From: Lentinula raphanica
Taxonomy: Eukaryota; Basidiomycota; Agaricomycetes; Agaricales; Omphalotaceae
Assembly (NCBI GenBank): GCA_027919835.1
Contig: JANVFP010000013.1
Coordinates: 992,001 to 1,056,000 of the forward strand
Reading direction: 5' to 3'
Length of the DNA: 64,000 nt
Shown: piece after piece, positions 52,899 through 64,000 of the stretch
How positions within the stretch are numbered: position 1 is the stretch's first letter
How the letters are laid out: the number at the start of each line of letters is the position of its first letter
Position numbers and translations under genes: made by a program
The notes under the pieces: model-generated
Told to the model about the DNA's origin: nothing
Database searches by the model: none
Seen by the model: the letters and a program-made list of their open reading frames with translations, nothing else

Positions 52899-55800
52899 TC
52901 ACGACTTTCGATTCTCTTTTAAATCCCTCGAAATCCCTTCCAACAATCTCTCAATCCGTTCCTGCCGTTCTTCCAACTTTGACATCCTTTCCATCCACTG
53001 CGAAGCCCCACCAGCACTCCCTTCTTCCTCCTGAATTTGCCCGGCAGTCGGGATCTTCATACCTTCACGAGGCGGAGTCATCCCCGGCGGACTTTCAGAA
53101 ATCACACCGTCAGCACCACTCATGACTTCTCTCAGCGAAGGAGACATCTGGGGAGAGCGTTGTTGGTGTGGATGCAAGAGATGTCGATTCGGAGTGGACT
53201 GATTATTCGTCTGACGGAAAAGCCCAACGTCACTCGTACCCCGCCGATGTCCTCCTGGCATCGATGACAACCTTCGCCTTGTAGTCGGCCCATAACTAAT
53301 CAACGGAGCACTGCTCTGTGGTACCTGGAGTTGCGATTCTGATTCCTCATTTGGCGGTGGTAGGTCATCATCAACGACTAACGGTTGATATATCTGCGCC
53401 AAAGGACTGGTAAAGCTTTGCGCCGCCTCAAGACCCCTATTCATGATTGAGTTAACCCGATTTCTAGCAGGTATAGGATGCGGTTGACTAATTTGGTCCT
53501 GGGAAGACGACGGTGTACTACCACCAGGCAAAAGATGACCGTGACTTTGGTTCCCGTTCCCGTTGGTTGTTCTACTTTGTGAAGAAGCGGATCCCCTTCG
53601 TTGTTGAGTGGAGGTAGACGTGCGACGCTGAGAAGTCATCGATGTCCGCTGTCTTAACGGAGAAGGAGGCGGGCTGTTCGCTTTGAAACTTGATACAGAG
53701 GGTGACACCGGCGGTTTGTCACCATTTGGAGGTCCAAATCCGACGTCGTCCCGAGTATCTAGGGCACTAGTATCTAGTTCTTCTTCTATCTCGAAGATCT
53801 AATGTCAAGAATGAGGACACGATCACAACGAATGTATGTCCACAGAGATAACATACTGCATCGATACTATTATCATATCCAACCAACCCTTCGAATATAG
53901 CTGTAACGACATATATCAATAAGTGCGAGCACCTGAATAGAGGATTTGTACCTACACAGTCTTTTCAACTGCCTCGGAAGCGAGTCATACGCCTTTTCAG
54001 TAACCACTATCAGTGTCTCATAGAATCCCGTAGTTCCATTATGCTGTGCCTGACGTTCATACAGAGCGATGACGAGGAGCGCAGGAAGATTCATGATTCT
54101 GATCATAAGCACATTAACCTATGAGTGCCAATGACACGCATCGTTGAGTGAGAACATGGCCAATCGACGAAGCGACCAAAACGAACCTTATGAAACCATC
54201 GTGGTGTAAGAACATAACTTAGCGGAAGCATGAAGCACAGTGCAATCAGGTTGATCGGAGGTTGGTAAGAAAACAAGGAATCGGCTTTCACTCCTTCGAT
54301 CGTCGATACAGCCTTCCTAAACATAGCCTAGTAGAGGATATGGAATCGACAAATTGTAAGTGACAATCGTTTAGCTCACCTCTGCAGCAGCGTCTTCGTT
54401 TATTGTGGCGAATGTGTTAGAGAGGATCTAGTGACAAGTGAGATACGTAGCCAATACACCATAGAGGCGGAATTTACAGAAACCAAAACTAAAATGGGAA
54501 ATAATGTAAGCACGCAAACTTCGTGTTTTTACTCGGCATCACATACCCGTTAGCAGAAGGGTATTGCTCAGCATTGCGTAGGTGACCATGAGCACTGGCC
54601 CGAACACTTGATGAAATTGAGCTAAAAGGGACTTTGAGCATGAGTGTCGAGTGTGGCAGTGTAAAGAAAACAACCCACTCGATCTTTCGAACCCACTTGC
54701 ATCCAATCCAAACCACAGATCAAGCATCCACCAGGCGATAGTTCTATATCTCTATTAGGCCAGGGATTAAGAACAAGGACGAAGACAGATATACCCAGCA
54801 CTGTACCTAGTGATAAGTGTTAGGTCTCTGTTCGAATGATGAACAAAAAAAGAATAGGACATACTGTGCTTCATTACGACTCAGCCTAAATGGAAAGGGA
54901 GAGGAAAAAACTAATAAGTGTTATTTTGCGATAGGAAAATGGCATTCACCCACGTCCACAGAGCATATAAGAAACCACCAAAGCAAAACGCGGCGATGAG
55001 CATTAGCGCAACGAACTGCGTGATCATAGCTCTCAACGAAAGAACCATCAAATTGTTTCGAAGCGTCACAAAGGCCAATCTGTATTCTCATTCGGTCAAT
55101 ACGTGCTCGCCAAGTGAGTTGTGATCGTCCTACCTCGGGAACATCAAGCAAGCGATGACTGCGAGGCAATCTATGCCTGTAGAGCGGGCCCAAAGACCTG
55201 GACATGCCGTGTTGTGAAGTTGATGAAGGATCGGAATGATGAAACGTACTGTGATGGAAAACACCATACAGCCTCAAGATAGCATAGAGCATGAAAGTTG
55301 TTACTGGAGTGTGCTGTTAAGTCACACGCCCTGAGTGGTTCAAGAACTGAGTTTACCAAAAGCGAGATCGAATCCATTCTATAGCAGATGAACAACTGTA
55401 TCTTCCTCATCGAGATGATTAAACTTACCCAAGTGCCCTTGAAGTACACTACAGTTTTAGAAATCAGCAAGACACCAAAAGTACGTCCAAATAGTTGTCT
55501 CTACTAACCTTGTATTCCATGCTCCTGCATCGCAGCAACTTTTTCAAGACAGAATCCAAGTGCGTATATCATGAATATGACTTCCGGGGCATTGAGAGTG
55601 TCTCGTGTGTTCCACTCAATGGCGAGGATGAATAGTACAAAGAGAATGAGAAAACTGGGAAAATCAATAAGCTTTGCACGTTGAGAGTTCAGGATCGACC
55701 ACGCGTACTTGGTGTATTCCAAAACCGACCGAATGAAGGGCACTTTGAGTCTTACAGTAAAAGTGGGATTCAGCGAAGAACGATCATCGTGCAAACGTCG

Positions 55801-56871
55801 ACCGACTGACCGGTAATGATCCAAGAGAGGGGCTTTGTGAGGGTCATAGAAGTGAATAGGATTCCGTTTGTAGGTCTGTGTATCGCTTCAGTGGTGCAGA
55901 AAGTGACGATGAGGAAAGATGGACTTGCATCCGATAGAATCGAGTGGCTGCTCTCCGCTTGATATACGCATTTCCCCCTGTGCGGAACATACAACGTTCA
56001 ACAACGCGCAGAATAAGATTGGGTTGTGGGGGTACGCACGACCAGATTGCATCAATCACTTTTTGACAAGACGAACTCTTGATGAACCGTTTCGACCTTC
56101 CCAAAATCGCCATCTCAATCGCATTCCCTACCCTTTCCTCTAAATCCTCCCTCTCTTCACGAGCCAGTTCCATCACGGTGTCGTCTGCACCACTGTATAC
56201 CATCCAACTCGTCGTGAGCACCATGGCCAGCTCCAATAGATTGTTCCCGTATTCTCGCAGGGCACGTATAGCCAAAATCTCACAAAGCTCGGCACGAGTG
56301 CGAGATACGGAGGAGGTGGCCATGTTTTGATCGCGCGAAAAGTAGACTCGGTTGAGTAGGAAGCAGAATACGATGGACATATTTCCGTCTCGTTGCATTG
56401 CGCCGTATTTTTCCACAAGCGGTCGAATGAGAGTATAGGTGAGATCGGGAGCGGTGAGCTATAACAAAGGGATCTGAGTGAGGTGCTCGACATTTCTCTC
56501 AAGATTGAGGCGTACTGCATCGTAAGAAAGTGGTGTATCTGCCGTTATTTCTCAGTATCGTCTCTGGGACAGGGGTAAAACACATACCTATGAAATGCTA
56601 GATGGAAAGTTCCATCGAATGAAGACTATGATATCAAGATATACAGCCAAGAACATACTATGATATCCTGAGTAGTTGACAGAGTTAGCACAAGATGTTT
56701 AGGATAGAACTGCGAGCTCACAGCACGAATACTGTGTATGATTGGATAGACTGGGGTCGCATCAATCTCTTGCCTGTGGTAAGATAATGATTTGCCTAGT
56801 TGTAAGAACTGGAGGAACGAGTGCATCGTAGCAAGAGCTCACGGTGAGAGAAGAGGCTGTCTCTCTGCCAT
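52899..56871 (-). CDS. YVC1: Vacuolar TRP-type cation channel Yvc1
   Basis: Starts at MAERQPLLSP (56,871) and runs through more than ten short exons to 52,899. The N-terminal cytosolic part has PVYPIIHSIR, YTLIRPLVEKYGAMQRDGN, FCFLLNRVYFSRDQN, ELCEILAIRALREY and a first hydrophobic run (LELAMVLTTSWMVYSGAD). Further transmembrane exons lie at 53.9-55.8 kb (FLILFVLFILAIEWNTRDTLN, INLIALCFMLPLSYVLTPRWF, LPALLVIALYERQ). The long last exon (52,899-53,708) is a Ser/Pro/Arg-rich cytosolic tail ending in a short coiled coil (MERMSKLEERQERIERLLEG). Yvc1 releases Ca2+ from the vacuole in response to stretch and Ca2+. Exon boundaries in the middle were not all fixed. Confidence 0.85.
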
Positions 56872-57327
56872 GTCCACAGAAAGCATGGATCAACGCAGAC
56901 GAATAGTTGGCAGTAATATTAGCTGGTAGAGGCGAAAAAGAAGAGGGCGGCGCGCTTGTGTGACTGTTTCTGTGACATCATCAAGCGCGTCGCCATGTGA
57001 CCCTGATGTAACCGGTTAATCATGTATAGCCTGGCTAGCCGCAATAGTTCAAGAAGAAAAGTCGTTCTTGAATAATGTAATCCTTCTTACGCGAAAGGTT
57101 GTGGGCACCAATTTTGCAGTGGACACCTTCTGCTACGCATTGATTTGTACAGCAGTTAGCACACTCTGTAGTCAGTCATGTATCTATAAAAGCGTATCAA
57201 TTCCACCTCAAGCTCCCCAGTTTAAATTTTTCTCCCAATCGATTCGATCAGTGAGTCATCAATCGAGGTCACGTTCCAAACGCGCGGTTTTTGTTCAACA
57301 ACAACTTGAACATTGACGACTACAATC
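56872..57327. promoter_or_regulatory. Divergent promoter region between YVC1 and the hydrolase
   Basis: About 455 bp between two divergent starts. A CATGTATAGCCTGG stretch and TATAAAAGCG at about 57,185-57,194 (a TATA-like box some 135 bp before the hydrolase ATG) are visible. Confidence 0.4.
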
Positions 57328-59070
57328 ATGTCTTCCGACATTGCTAGCCCAGGAATCTTGACGAAAGCCAGAACGGCTCTAACGATCGCAGGAGGACTAT
57401 ACGCTCTAGCAGTAGGCCTCATCGCTGTACCATATTTCCAGAGACAGTTGAGTTCAAGTTTCTCAATTTTGTGTCCGAATTTCCAATATATTGATCCTTC
57501 GCTGTAATTTCAGCACTTTGTATTGCAACGCCATCCGTATACCTTGGTTCGCAGACTTTGATGCTCCAGAAAAATACGGTCTTGCTTGTGAGTCGTATTA
57601 CAAGCACACCTCTCACAAAATTATACCTCGTTGATCTATACAGTGAACAAGACGTACAACTTCAAGATCCAAACGGTCGACAACGAAACCCTAGGAGCAT
57701 GGTTCATCCTTGCCGAATCCATCTACCAAACCCTCCCTTCACACCACACCATCCCCAAACCCCACATCGCCCACGCTCTCCAAACGCGTCCTACCATCCT
57801 ATTCTTCCACGGAAACGCCGCGACTCGTGCATTCAAAGCCCGCGTGCAGCACTACTCCGCCTTTTCCTCCCGTCTGAACGCCAACGTCCTCGCAATCGAC
57901 TACCGCGGATTCGCAGAAAGCACAGGGACACCTAGTGAAGAAGGGCTCGTTAGGGACGCGCGGGCTGCTTATGAGTGGCTCATTAGCTCTGGTGCGAAAG
58001 GAGAGGATATCATCATTATGGGACATAGTCTTGGGACAGGTGTCAGCGCGAGATTGGCTGCTCAGTTGTCCAAGGAGGAGTTGGCTTATAGAGGAGTGGT
58101 GTTGATGAGCCCATTCTCGAGTATCGCAGAAGTGGTGAAGACGTATAGCGTCTTGGGCCTCGTACCGCTCATCAAACCGTTGACGATGATTCCTTATGCG
58201 TTCAGTAAGCCCTTTTCTTGCCCGATTATGAGGAACACGTCTCAAGAACGACTACAGATTTCATCAGCTGGGCGTTGATCCACAAGTTTGACACGCTCAG
58301 TGTAGTACCTGTGCGTTCTTCTGCTGTCTATTTCCCAACCTTCGTTAACATCCCAACCCAATCTCCACAGCAAATCAAAGGCAAAGTCCTCATCGCACAT
58401 GCAGGTACGTACTCCCTACACCTCCACTCAATCAAACCCCTCACTCTCCAACTCAGAAAACGACTGGGACATCCCCTACACCCACTCCCAAGTCCTCTTC
58501 AACGCCTTCCTCGAACCTCTCCTCCCCAACGTCGACATCCCCTCCGATCCAGTCTCCACAACCAAAGAAGACTGGTCCGCGTTCACCGCGCAAATCACCG
58601 CGCGTAAAAATCGTCGCGAGGCCATCGTCCGCACCACTCATCTCACCAATTTTGGCCTCATTGAAGAATTCGTCGACCGAGGTGGTGAGAGTCTCGTCAA
58701 CGGAGAACCCGTCCGGGGCGCGGAGTATTGGGGTGCTGGACGTCCTGGAGGAGGAGGAGGAGGAGGAGCGCCTTGGGAGAGGGAGGTGATTTTCGTGAAG
58801 ATGCTGGAGGGTGGACATGATTATGTTGGTGTGCAGGAGGGCTTGCAGGATGTGATTGGGAGGAAGTTTGGGTTATTGCCGCATTCGATATCAAGGTTTC
58901 CAGCAGCACCACCAACACCACCAACACCATCTGTCTTTGTACCACCGGCTCCTGAATCGGAGGTAGGTGGAAGTGATGTATCAGATGCAGGAAATTGGTC
59001 TCCTCTTCCAAGTGCGTCCGAACGAGGGGAGTGGACAGGTGTAGTGACGAAGGTTGTTGACGAGATCTAG
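57328..59070 (+). CDS. Alpha/beta hydrolase, ABHD12-like, membrane-anchored
   Basis: Starts MSSDIASPGILTKARTAL (57,328). A hydrophobic N-terminal segment (IAGGLYALAVGLIAVPYF) is a likely membrane anchor. The hydrolase fold follows: PTILFFHGNAATR (oxyanion HGN), VLAIDYRGFAES, and the nucleophile elbow IIIMGHSLGTGVS with catalytic Ser. GVVLMSPFSS and, after introns near 58.2-58.4 kb, the C-terminal part with MLEGGHDYVG (catalytic His) follow. ABHD12/ABHD13 enzymes hydrolyse lysophospholipids or monoacylglycerols; the substrate here is not determined. A Gly run (GRPGGGGGGGAP) and a Pro/Ser-rich tail are lineage additions. Introns near 57.45-57.65 and 58.2-58.46 kb are approximate. Confidence 0.87.
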
Positions 59071-59233
59071 ACACGAATGCTCACGCGGATCTTAATAGAA
59101 TCATTTACTTTCTTTCATGTCTAACGAAAATCCATTTTGCTCTCTGAGTCTCTCCTCTGTCAGTGCGTTTCAACTCAAGACGAATTCACGCTCGTTAATA
59201 AGTATATGAACATATGCAAAGTTTTCAATATAC

Positions 59234-61060
59234 CTAAACGATGTACTGCTTGAGCTTTTTTAAACGCTCAGACGCCTGTCTGAGGGTGTCTACATCCTTG
59301 CAGAACGAGAAACGGGCATATACCTCCCCGATATTTGCGTGTTCTATGCAATAGAACTGGATGATCAACAGTTAGCGCAACTGTTTTAAACTGAGTGTAA
59401 CTCGTGAACTCACCTCACTGACAGGAATGGATGAAACACCGATTTCAATCGCGATAAACCAACAAGCTCTGCGAGATGTATCAAAGTGTTGAACGCAAAA
59501 CCAAGTCAAGAGATCAGTCAGCCTATGCTTACCTGAAATCCCTACCTCTTCCGAGCACACTCTGAGGGAAGGGGTAATCATCTGGGAACTTGACTCTGGA
59601 AATATCCTGGAAAGAATCATGATAACATGTACAATGAGTCCTCCTCCTCCTCACTTTATCCAAAAATCAACCTCGCTTCAGAATCAAAACTCACCAAAAG
59701 AATAAAATAACTCCCCTCCGGGTTCGTATAAGGCAACCCAAGCATATCAAAACACCCCGTCAAAATATCCCTCCGCTCAGCATACTGCGCCGTCTGAGTC
59801 TCGAAGAACCTTCGTTCTTGAACCTGTTCAAGACCGGCAGCGGCAGCTTCTTGGAGCGGAGAGTTGGAGCAAAAGACGATACGCGTCGACGCGGCCAAGG
59901 TGGGTCGGATGATGTACTCTGGTCCAATAAGCCATCCTACACGCCAGCCGGTTGCAGCGAAGCTTTCTAGTACAGACAGTTCCGAGTCAGTGTCACGAGG
60001 AATGAATCAAGGAGGATGGATGGTTTGTGGTTTGTGGTTTGTGGAAGAGACGTACTTCCTGCGGAACCAACGGTCACTGTGCGATCCCACATCCCGGGAA
60101 GCGTAGCAATCCGGACGTGTTCCTTTCCATCGAACACGAGAGTATCGTACTAGATGCGATCATGTTAGACACACGATGGAGTATCGATCCACAGTTAGTG
60201 TTTACATACCACTTCATCTGCCATCACCAAAAGATTAAATTCCTTCGCCAGAGCAGCGATCATTTCCAGTTCTGCTCTCGTGAAAACCTTTCCGACGGGA
60301 TTATGAGGTGTGTTCACGATGATCATCTTCGTTCGCGGGGTAATTGCCGCTCTGATGATCGTATGTATATGAGATTGGGATCCACCAGAGTTGAAAATCC
60401 GAAGGATCTTTACCTCAATTCCTCAGAATTAATTTTCCATTCATCGCTTGAGAATTTCCCGGAAGCGTTGGCGGGTGGGTGAAGAGGAACGTAGATGGGA
60501 ACTCCACCGTTGAAGGTGACCGAAGCTAGATATTGATCGAAGAAGGGTTCAAACATGATGACTTCGTCTCCTTGTTCTAGAAACGCGGTGAACACGGAAT
60601 ATTGGCCTATGAAAATGGACTTGGTTAAGTGATGAGGTAGAGAAATTGGATGGAGTCAAAACCATACCTTCATTGGCCCCACTTGTTACCAAAATCTCCC
60701 TTTCGACATCCAGATCACGACGAAGTTGAGGATCGTACACTTTCTTGATGGCTTGCCTCAGCCGCATACGTCCTTTTGGATGAGAATAGTGGTTAGCCGC
60801 GACGGTTTCCAACGCTTCCTCAGCAGCTTTTTTGACCCATTCCGGAGGTGCGAAATTCATATATCCTTGTCCGAGGTTGATACAATCTGCAGGGAGGTTG
60901 GCTACACTGCATAGTAGGGTACGTTCGGTCCATAGACAGCTGCGAACATAGATGAAGCTGATACATACTTGTAAATCGACCAAACGTCTTCAGCTAGAGC
61001 CCGTCCATCTTTCAAACGAGACGCGAATTTGACAGGACTTTGATCGTCAACTACAGCCAT
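59234..61060 (-). CDS. BNA3: Kynurenine aminotransferase Bna3 (class I/II PLP aminotransferase)
   Basis: Starts MAVVDDQSPVKFASR (61,060); the stop is at 59,234-59,236. Exons rebuild WSIYNVANLPADCINLGQGYMNF, ANHYSHPKGRMRLRQAI, ILVTSGANEG, VIMFEPFFDQYLASV, MIIVNTPHNPVGKVF, LLVMADEVYDTLVFDG and VGSAGKSFAATGWRVGW. In this family the Asn of NTPHNP, the Asp/Tyr of DEVYD, the Lys of SAGKSF (Schiff base to PLP) and the downstream Arg contact the cofactor or substrate. Bna3 converts kynurenine to kynurenic acid, diverting it from NAD synthesis; other family members use glutamine/phenylpyruvate. The last exons (DDYPFPQSVLGRGRDF ... EVYARFSFCKDVDTL) are short and split by small introns. Confidence 0.92.
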
Positions 61061-62167
61061 TTGAGGAGGTGAAGGGGAGATGGAAAAGGTTGGATGAGGG
61101 TCTTATATGACTCTGGATTGTCCGATTAGAGTGGATTGTAGCATGATACCTATCAAGCTCAATAATTTTGTGCGCCGCTCGACAGAATACTTACTAAATA
61201 GGGAAAAACTTTGCGGCCGGCAGATTTCCGAAACCGGCAGGAACAAGCCGCCGATGGAGTCCTTTCCGGCTCCGATTTCGCCAGACCACTGCCTTCAAGC
61301 AGCTTCAAGCTCGCAAGCTGACACTCCTCTACGCAGTAGCTTTGGCAAATGATTTCCCGATCCAAGAAACTCCTTATCCTGCTATATCATTCATCAAACG
61401 AATTAATCAAGACTATCTACAGCTCTCTACCTCATCTGACAACTCCTCGGGACGCATTAGACTTGGGGAGAACACTCGCGGTCTTTTCAATCACCGATTC
61501 TTTGCTGATACATACACGATGAGGAGCGAGGATGATGATCAGAGCATCTAGCTATAGATAATAGGAAGCCCTAGGGAGCCTCGTTGGTGAATAAACTGGC
61601 TTAGCCTAGCTTAGCTCGGGACGTCCGGCGACACCGACATCAATGACACTCACGCTTCGTGTACACCTTTCTATCAATCCCCCTGGCATCCAACAATTGG
61701 TGTGTGCAAAACGACACCAAGCAGAGCAAAAGAGTAACAAGACTCCCTCACAAATATTCCTCTCGTTGCCTGGCTTCTCGAAGCTGGCAAGCAGGTACAG
61801 TCTCCCAAAGCCAAAGCGGATCAGGAGTCTTGACTCTTGCCAAGCCTGTTCATGAGTGACGACTGTTAGCTTCTTCCTCGCTCTTCCTCGGTTCTCTTTC
61901 ATATGCAGTGCTGATGTGCGCATGTGATGAATCCTGATGAACCTTGAACCAGTTCGACGATACCTCAGGCTGAGTAAGTAACCAACTGGATGGATGGATG
62001 GATCTACTTACATGTCAACGCTCCAGTCGGACATGGATGGTGACCGTCAACCTGTTCGGGGGGTAGCGCCAAATCTCAGTTTGGTTCTCCTCGAAAAACT
62101 ATACTTATACTCCTTCAAAGTCCACCCATCTCTGTTCTTTATCCAACGAAACTTTACGCTTTTCACT
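61061..62167. other. Divergent intergenic region
   Basis: About 1.1 kb with short open frames on both strands, none supported. A (GGAT)4 microsatellite lies at about 61,988-62,003, and TATACTTATA at about 62,099 precedes the next gene by ~70 bp. Confidence 0.4.
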
Positions 62168-64000
62168 ATGGCAGATGTAGCTCCTGTCTTTCACGTCGAA
62201 CTAATGTTGTTACTTTTTCAACGATCAGCTCACACAGGCGGATACTGATATTGTCCCTAGGTTCGGTCCAATGCTCATCGGAGTCTTCTTCAATATGATT
62301 TTGTACGGTGTGAGTGGTATCCTATTCCCACTGCAATAAACACAATCACTAGATTGGGCTAATCTTCCACACTACAGGTATTGCTCAATCAAGTACGTAT
62401 ATGTGCTGAACATGAACGATTCACTGGAAGCTGAACTCACCGTATCCATTTTCACAGATGTTTTTCTATTACCAAACGTACAAATCGTAAGCCTTCCCCT
62501 AAACTATCGCTTTCTGCCTCACGATCTCTTATCCGAGAAGTGATACGCTCTGGATCAAATGCTTGGTGTGTGATCATTTGCATCTGGATGCTAGTATACG
62601 GACTCTTTATCGCTGATATTCGGCCGTAGGTCACCTATCTGTTCATAGTGGAGACGGCGAATACGGTGTTTGACATCCTGATAATGTACCAACCGTTGAT
62701 TACAGAATATGGTTTGTTTGTTACACCTCCTGTCTGGTTCTCACTCTCATGCATCGTCTCGAACTTTGTAGGCACCGAGAAAGCTGTTAAATACTTCCCT
62801 ACTTGTACGTTTCTCAGTTATCATTGGTTCGTATTCAAGAAACACTGACTGTGGACGTTCAACCCAAGTATTCATGACCGGTACCATATCTTGGGTCCTT
62901 CAATTCAATCAATACCCTGCTAAGCCAAGTTTCTTCCTTCATCATTCATAGAACCAATCGTCGTGGTGCGTTCGTAAAATACACCTTTTCGTACATCTCC
63001 TCGGAATAGCTGAGATCGAAATAAAATATACTAGGTCCTCGTCTCAATGCCCATCCAGTGCTTCTTCGCCTGGCGAATCCTAAAGATCACCAAGTCGTAT
63101 CTGATTCCTGCGATCATCGTTCTCCTCGCGTTAACATCTGCTAGTACGTCGTTTGGCTCAGAACTTTCAACTACCACAAACTCACATGATGAACATCGAT
63201 GAACAGCCGGAGGCTTCATAACAGGCATCAAGCTCGTCATGATTCTCAAGGTGTTCATCAAGAAGCCAGAGCTACACTGGTCGGCTTTGCTATGGTTCTT
63301 ACCGTCTTGTGTGGCGGACATCCTTATTACGGTTACTTTGGTTCAGAGTTTGGTATGTTTTCTAATGCGATACTTACGGCCCTATGGCACACGCGAAGAA
63401 ACAAACGGACTGACAATTATTATGATTGTTTTACTCATAGTCAAAGCGCAAGAATGGGTTCAGCGCGACGAACACGATGATAGACAAACTCATCAGAAGT
63501 AAGTCAATGTATCTCTTACTTCGAGGACTTGTCGAAGTGGTATTGATGATTTTTTTGTACGAACTTGAAGTGACTGTTCAAACCGGGATGATAACGTGCG
63601 TATGGCTTTGCAATCAGATGTGACTGTCGCTAAAAAGTTAGCTTACTTTCTTCCTTGACTAGTGCCATCTGTGCCATAGGAGATGTAGCTTGTTTCATGG
63701 CTCTACCTGTATGAGTGTGCTCTAAGTCTCTGTCCTTGTTGACTGCTCACTGATTGATGATTGATTCCCGATCTCATCAAGCATACCGCGATGTAAGCGT
63801 CTTTCGGTCTTGCCTTGGTAGTCGGTAATCAATCGTACTCAACTTATCATTCGCTTTCAGTAACTTTATCTGGGACCTCGCCCTCGCAAAACTCTACACC
63901 AACTGCTTAATGTCCACACTCAACGCCCGATCAAGTCTCTTAACCACAAGCCGATCATCTACTTCTGGTGGCATGTACATCGACGTCAGGAAGTCGAACC
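62168..64000 (+). CDS. DUF6534-type transmembrane protein (runs off the window)
   Basis: Starts MADVAPVFH (62,168). A short intron then leads to LTQADTDIVPRFGPMLIGVF. The family opening GPMLIGVFFNMILYGV is split from FFYYQTYKS by tiny exons. Further spans are VETANTVFDILIMYQPL, PIQCFFAWRILKIT, LIPAIIVLLALTSAGGF and ALLWFLPSCVADILITV. The conserved block follows: MIDKLIRMTVQTGMITAICAIGDVACF, then NFIWDLALAKLYTNCLMSTLNAR. This matches the agaricomycete DUF6534 seven-helix family, large and functionally uncharacterised. The C-terminal tail continues beyond 64,000. At least eight introns, placed approximately. Confidence 0.82.

Noticed and set aside
1..64000. CRISPR array, rRNA or tRNA genes
   Set aside because: No spaced direct-repeat arrays and no clear tRNA B-box/T-arm pairing or rRNA-like blocks were found by eye.

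Overview
The window is fungal nuclear DNA, most likely from an agaricomycete (mushroom-forming basidiomycete). Most host genes are broken by many short introns of about 50-60 bases with GT...AG ends. Gene spacing is tight on both strands. Several families typical of Agaricomycetes are present: a Plavaka-type transposase, a DUF6534 membrane protein and multi-pass orphan membrane proteins. All splice models here were made by eye from splice signals and reading frame.

Layout. (1) 1 to about 12,300 is a large Ty3/gypsy LTR retroelement on the minus strand (gag, protease, RT, RNase H, integrase). It carries an extra gene of at least six introns on the opposite strand (421-2401), and its upstream side is interrupted by a 589-bp inverted-repeat element. 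The retroelement is saturated with the hexamer AGATCT: about 50 copies in 12.3 kb, against roughly a dozen in the other 52 kb. (2) 12.4-15.7 kb holds a transposon-associated coiled-coil remnant, simple repeats and a secreted orphan protein. (3) 16.3-22.2 kb is a host block: peptidyl-tRNA hydrolase, a PAQR/Izh3-like receptor and the sorting nexin Mvp1. (4) About 22.9-32.7 kb looks like one large DNA transposon of the Plavaka type, with an intact 13-exon transposase (955 aa), a cargo gene resembling DUF6698 proteins and degenerate, minisatellite-bearing sequence between them. (5) 32.7-41.7 kb: a multi-pass membrane protein, an MFS transporter, the ubiquinone methyltransferase Coq3 and the copper ATPase Ccc2. 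(6) 42.7-52.0 kb: two paralogous multi-pass membrane proteins bracket deoxyribose-phosphate aldolase, a SNF5-family chromatin subunit and a frameshifted second copy of the secreted orphan from 15 kb. (7) 52.9-64 kb: the vacuolar TRP channel Yvc1, an ABHD12-like hydrolase, the kynurenine aminotransferase Bna3 and a DUF6534 protein cut by the window end.

The host genes are unrelated housekeeping functions (translation rescue, endosomal sorting, ubiquinone and NAD-related metabolism, copper and calcium transport) and form no pathway cluster. The unusual biology lies in the mobile part: the AGATCT-rich retroelement with an antisense spliced passenger gene, the apparently intact Plavaka element, and an orphan secreted gene family duplicated in inverted orientation 33 kb apart.
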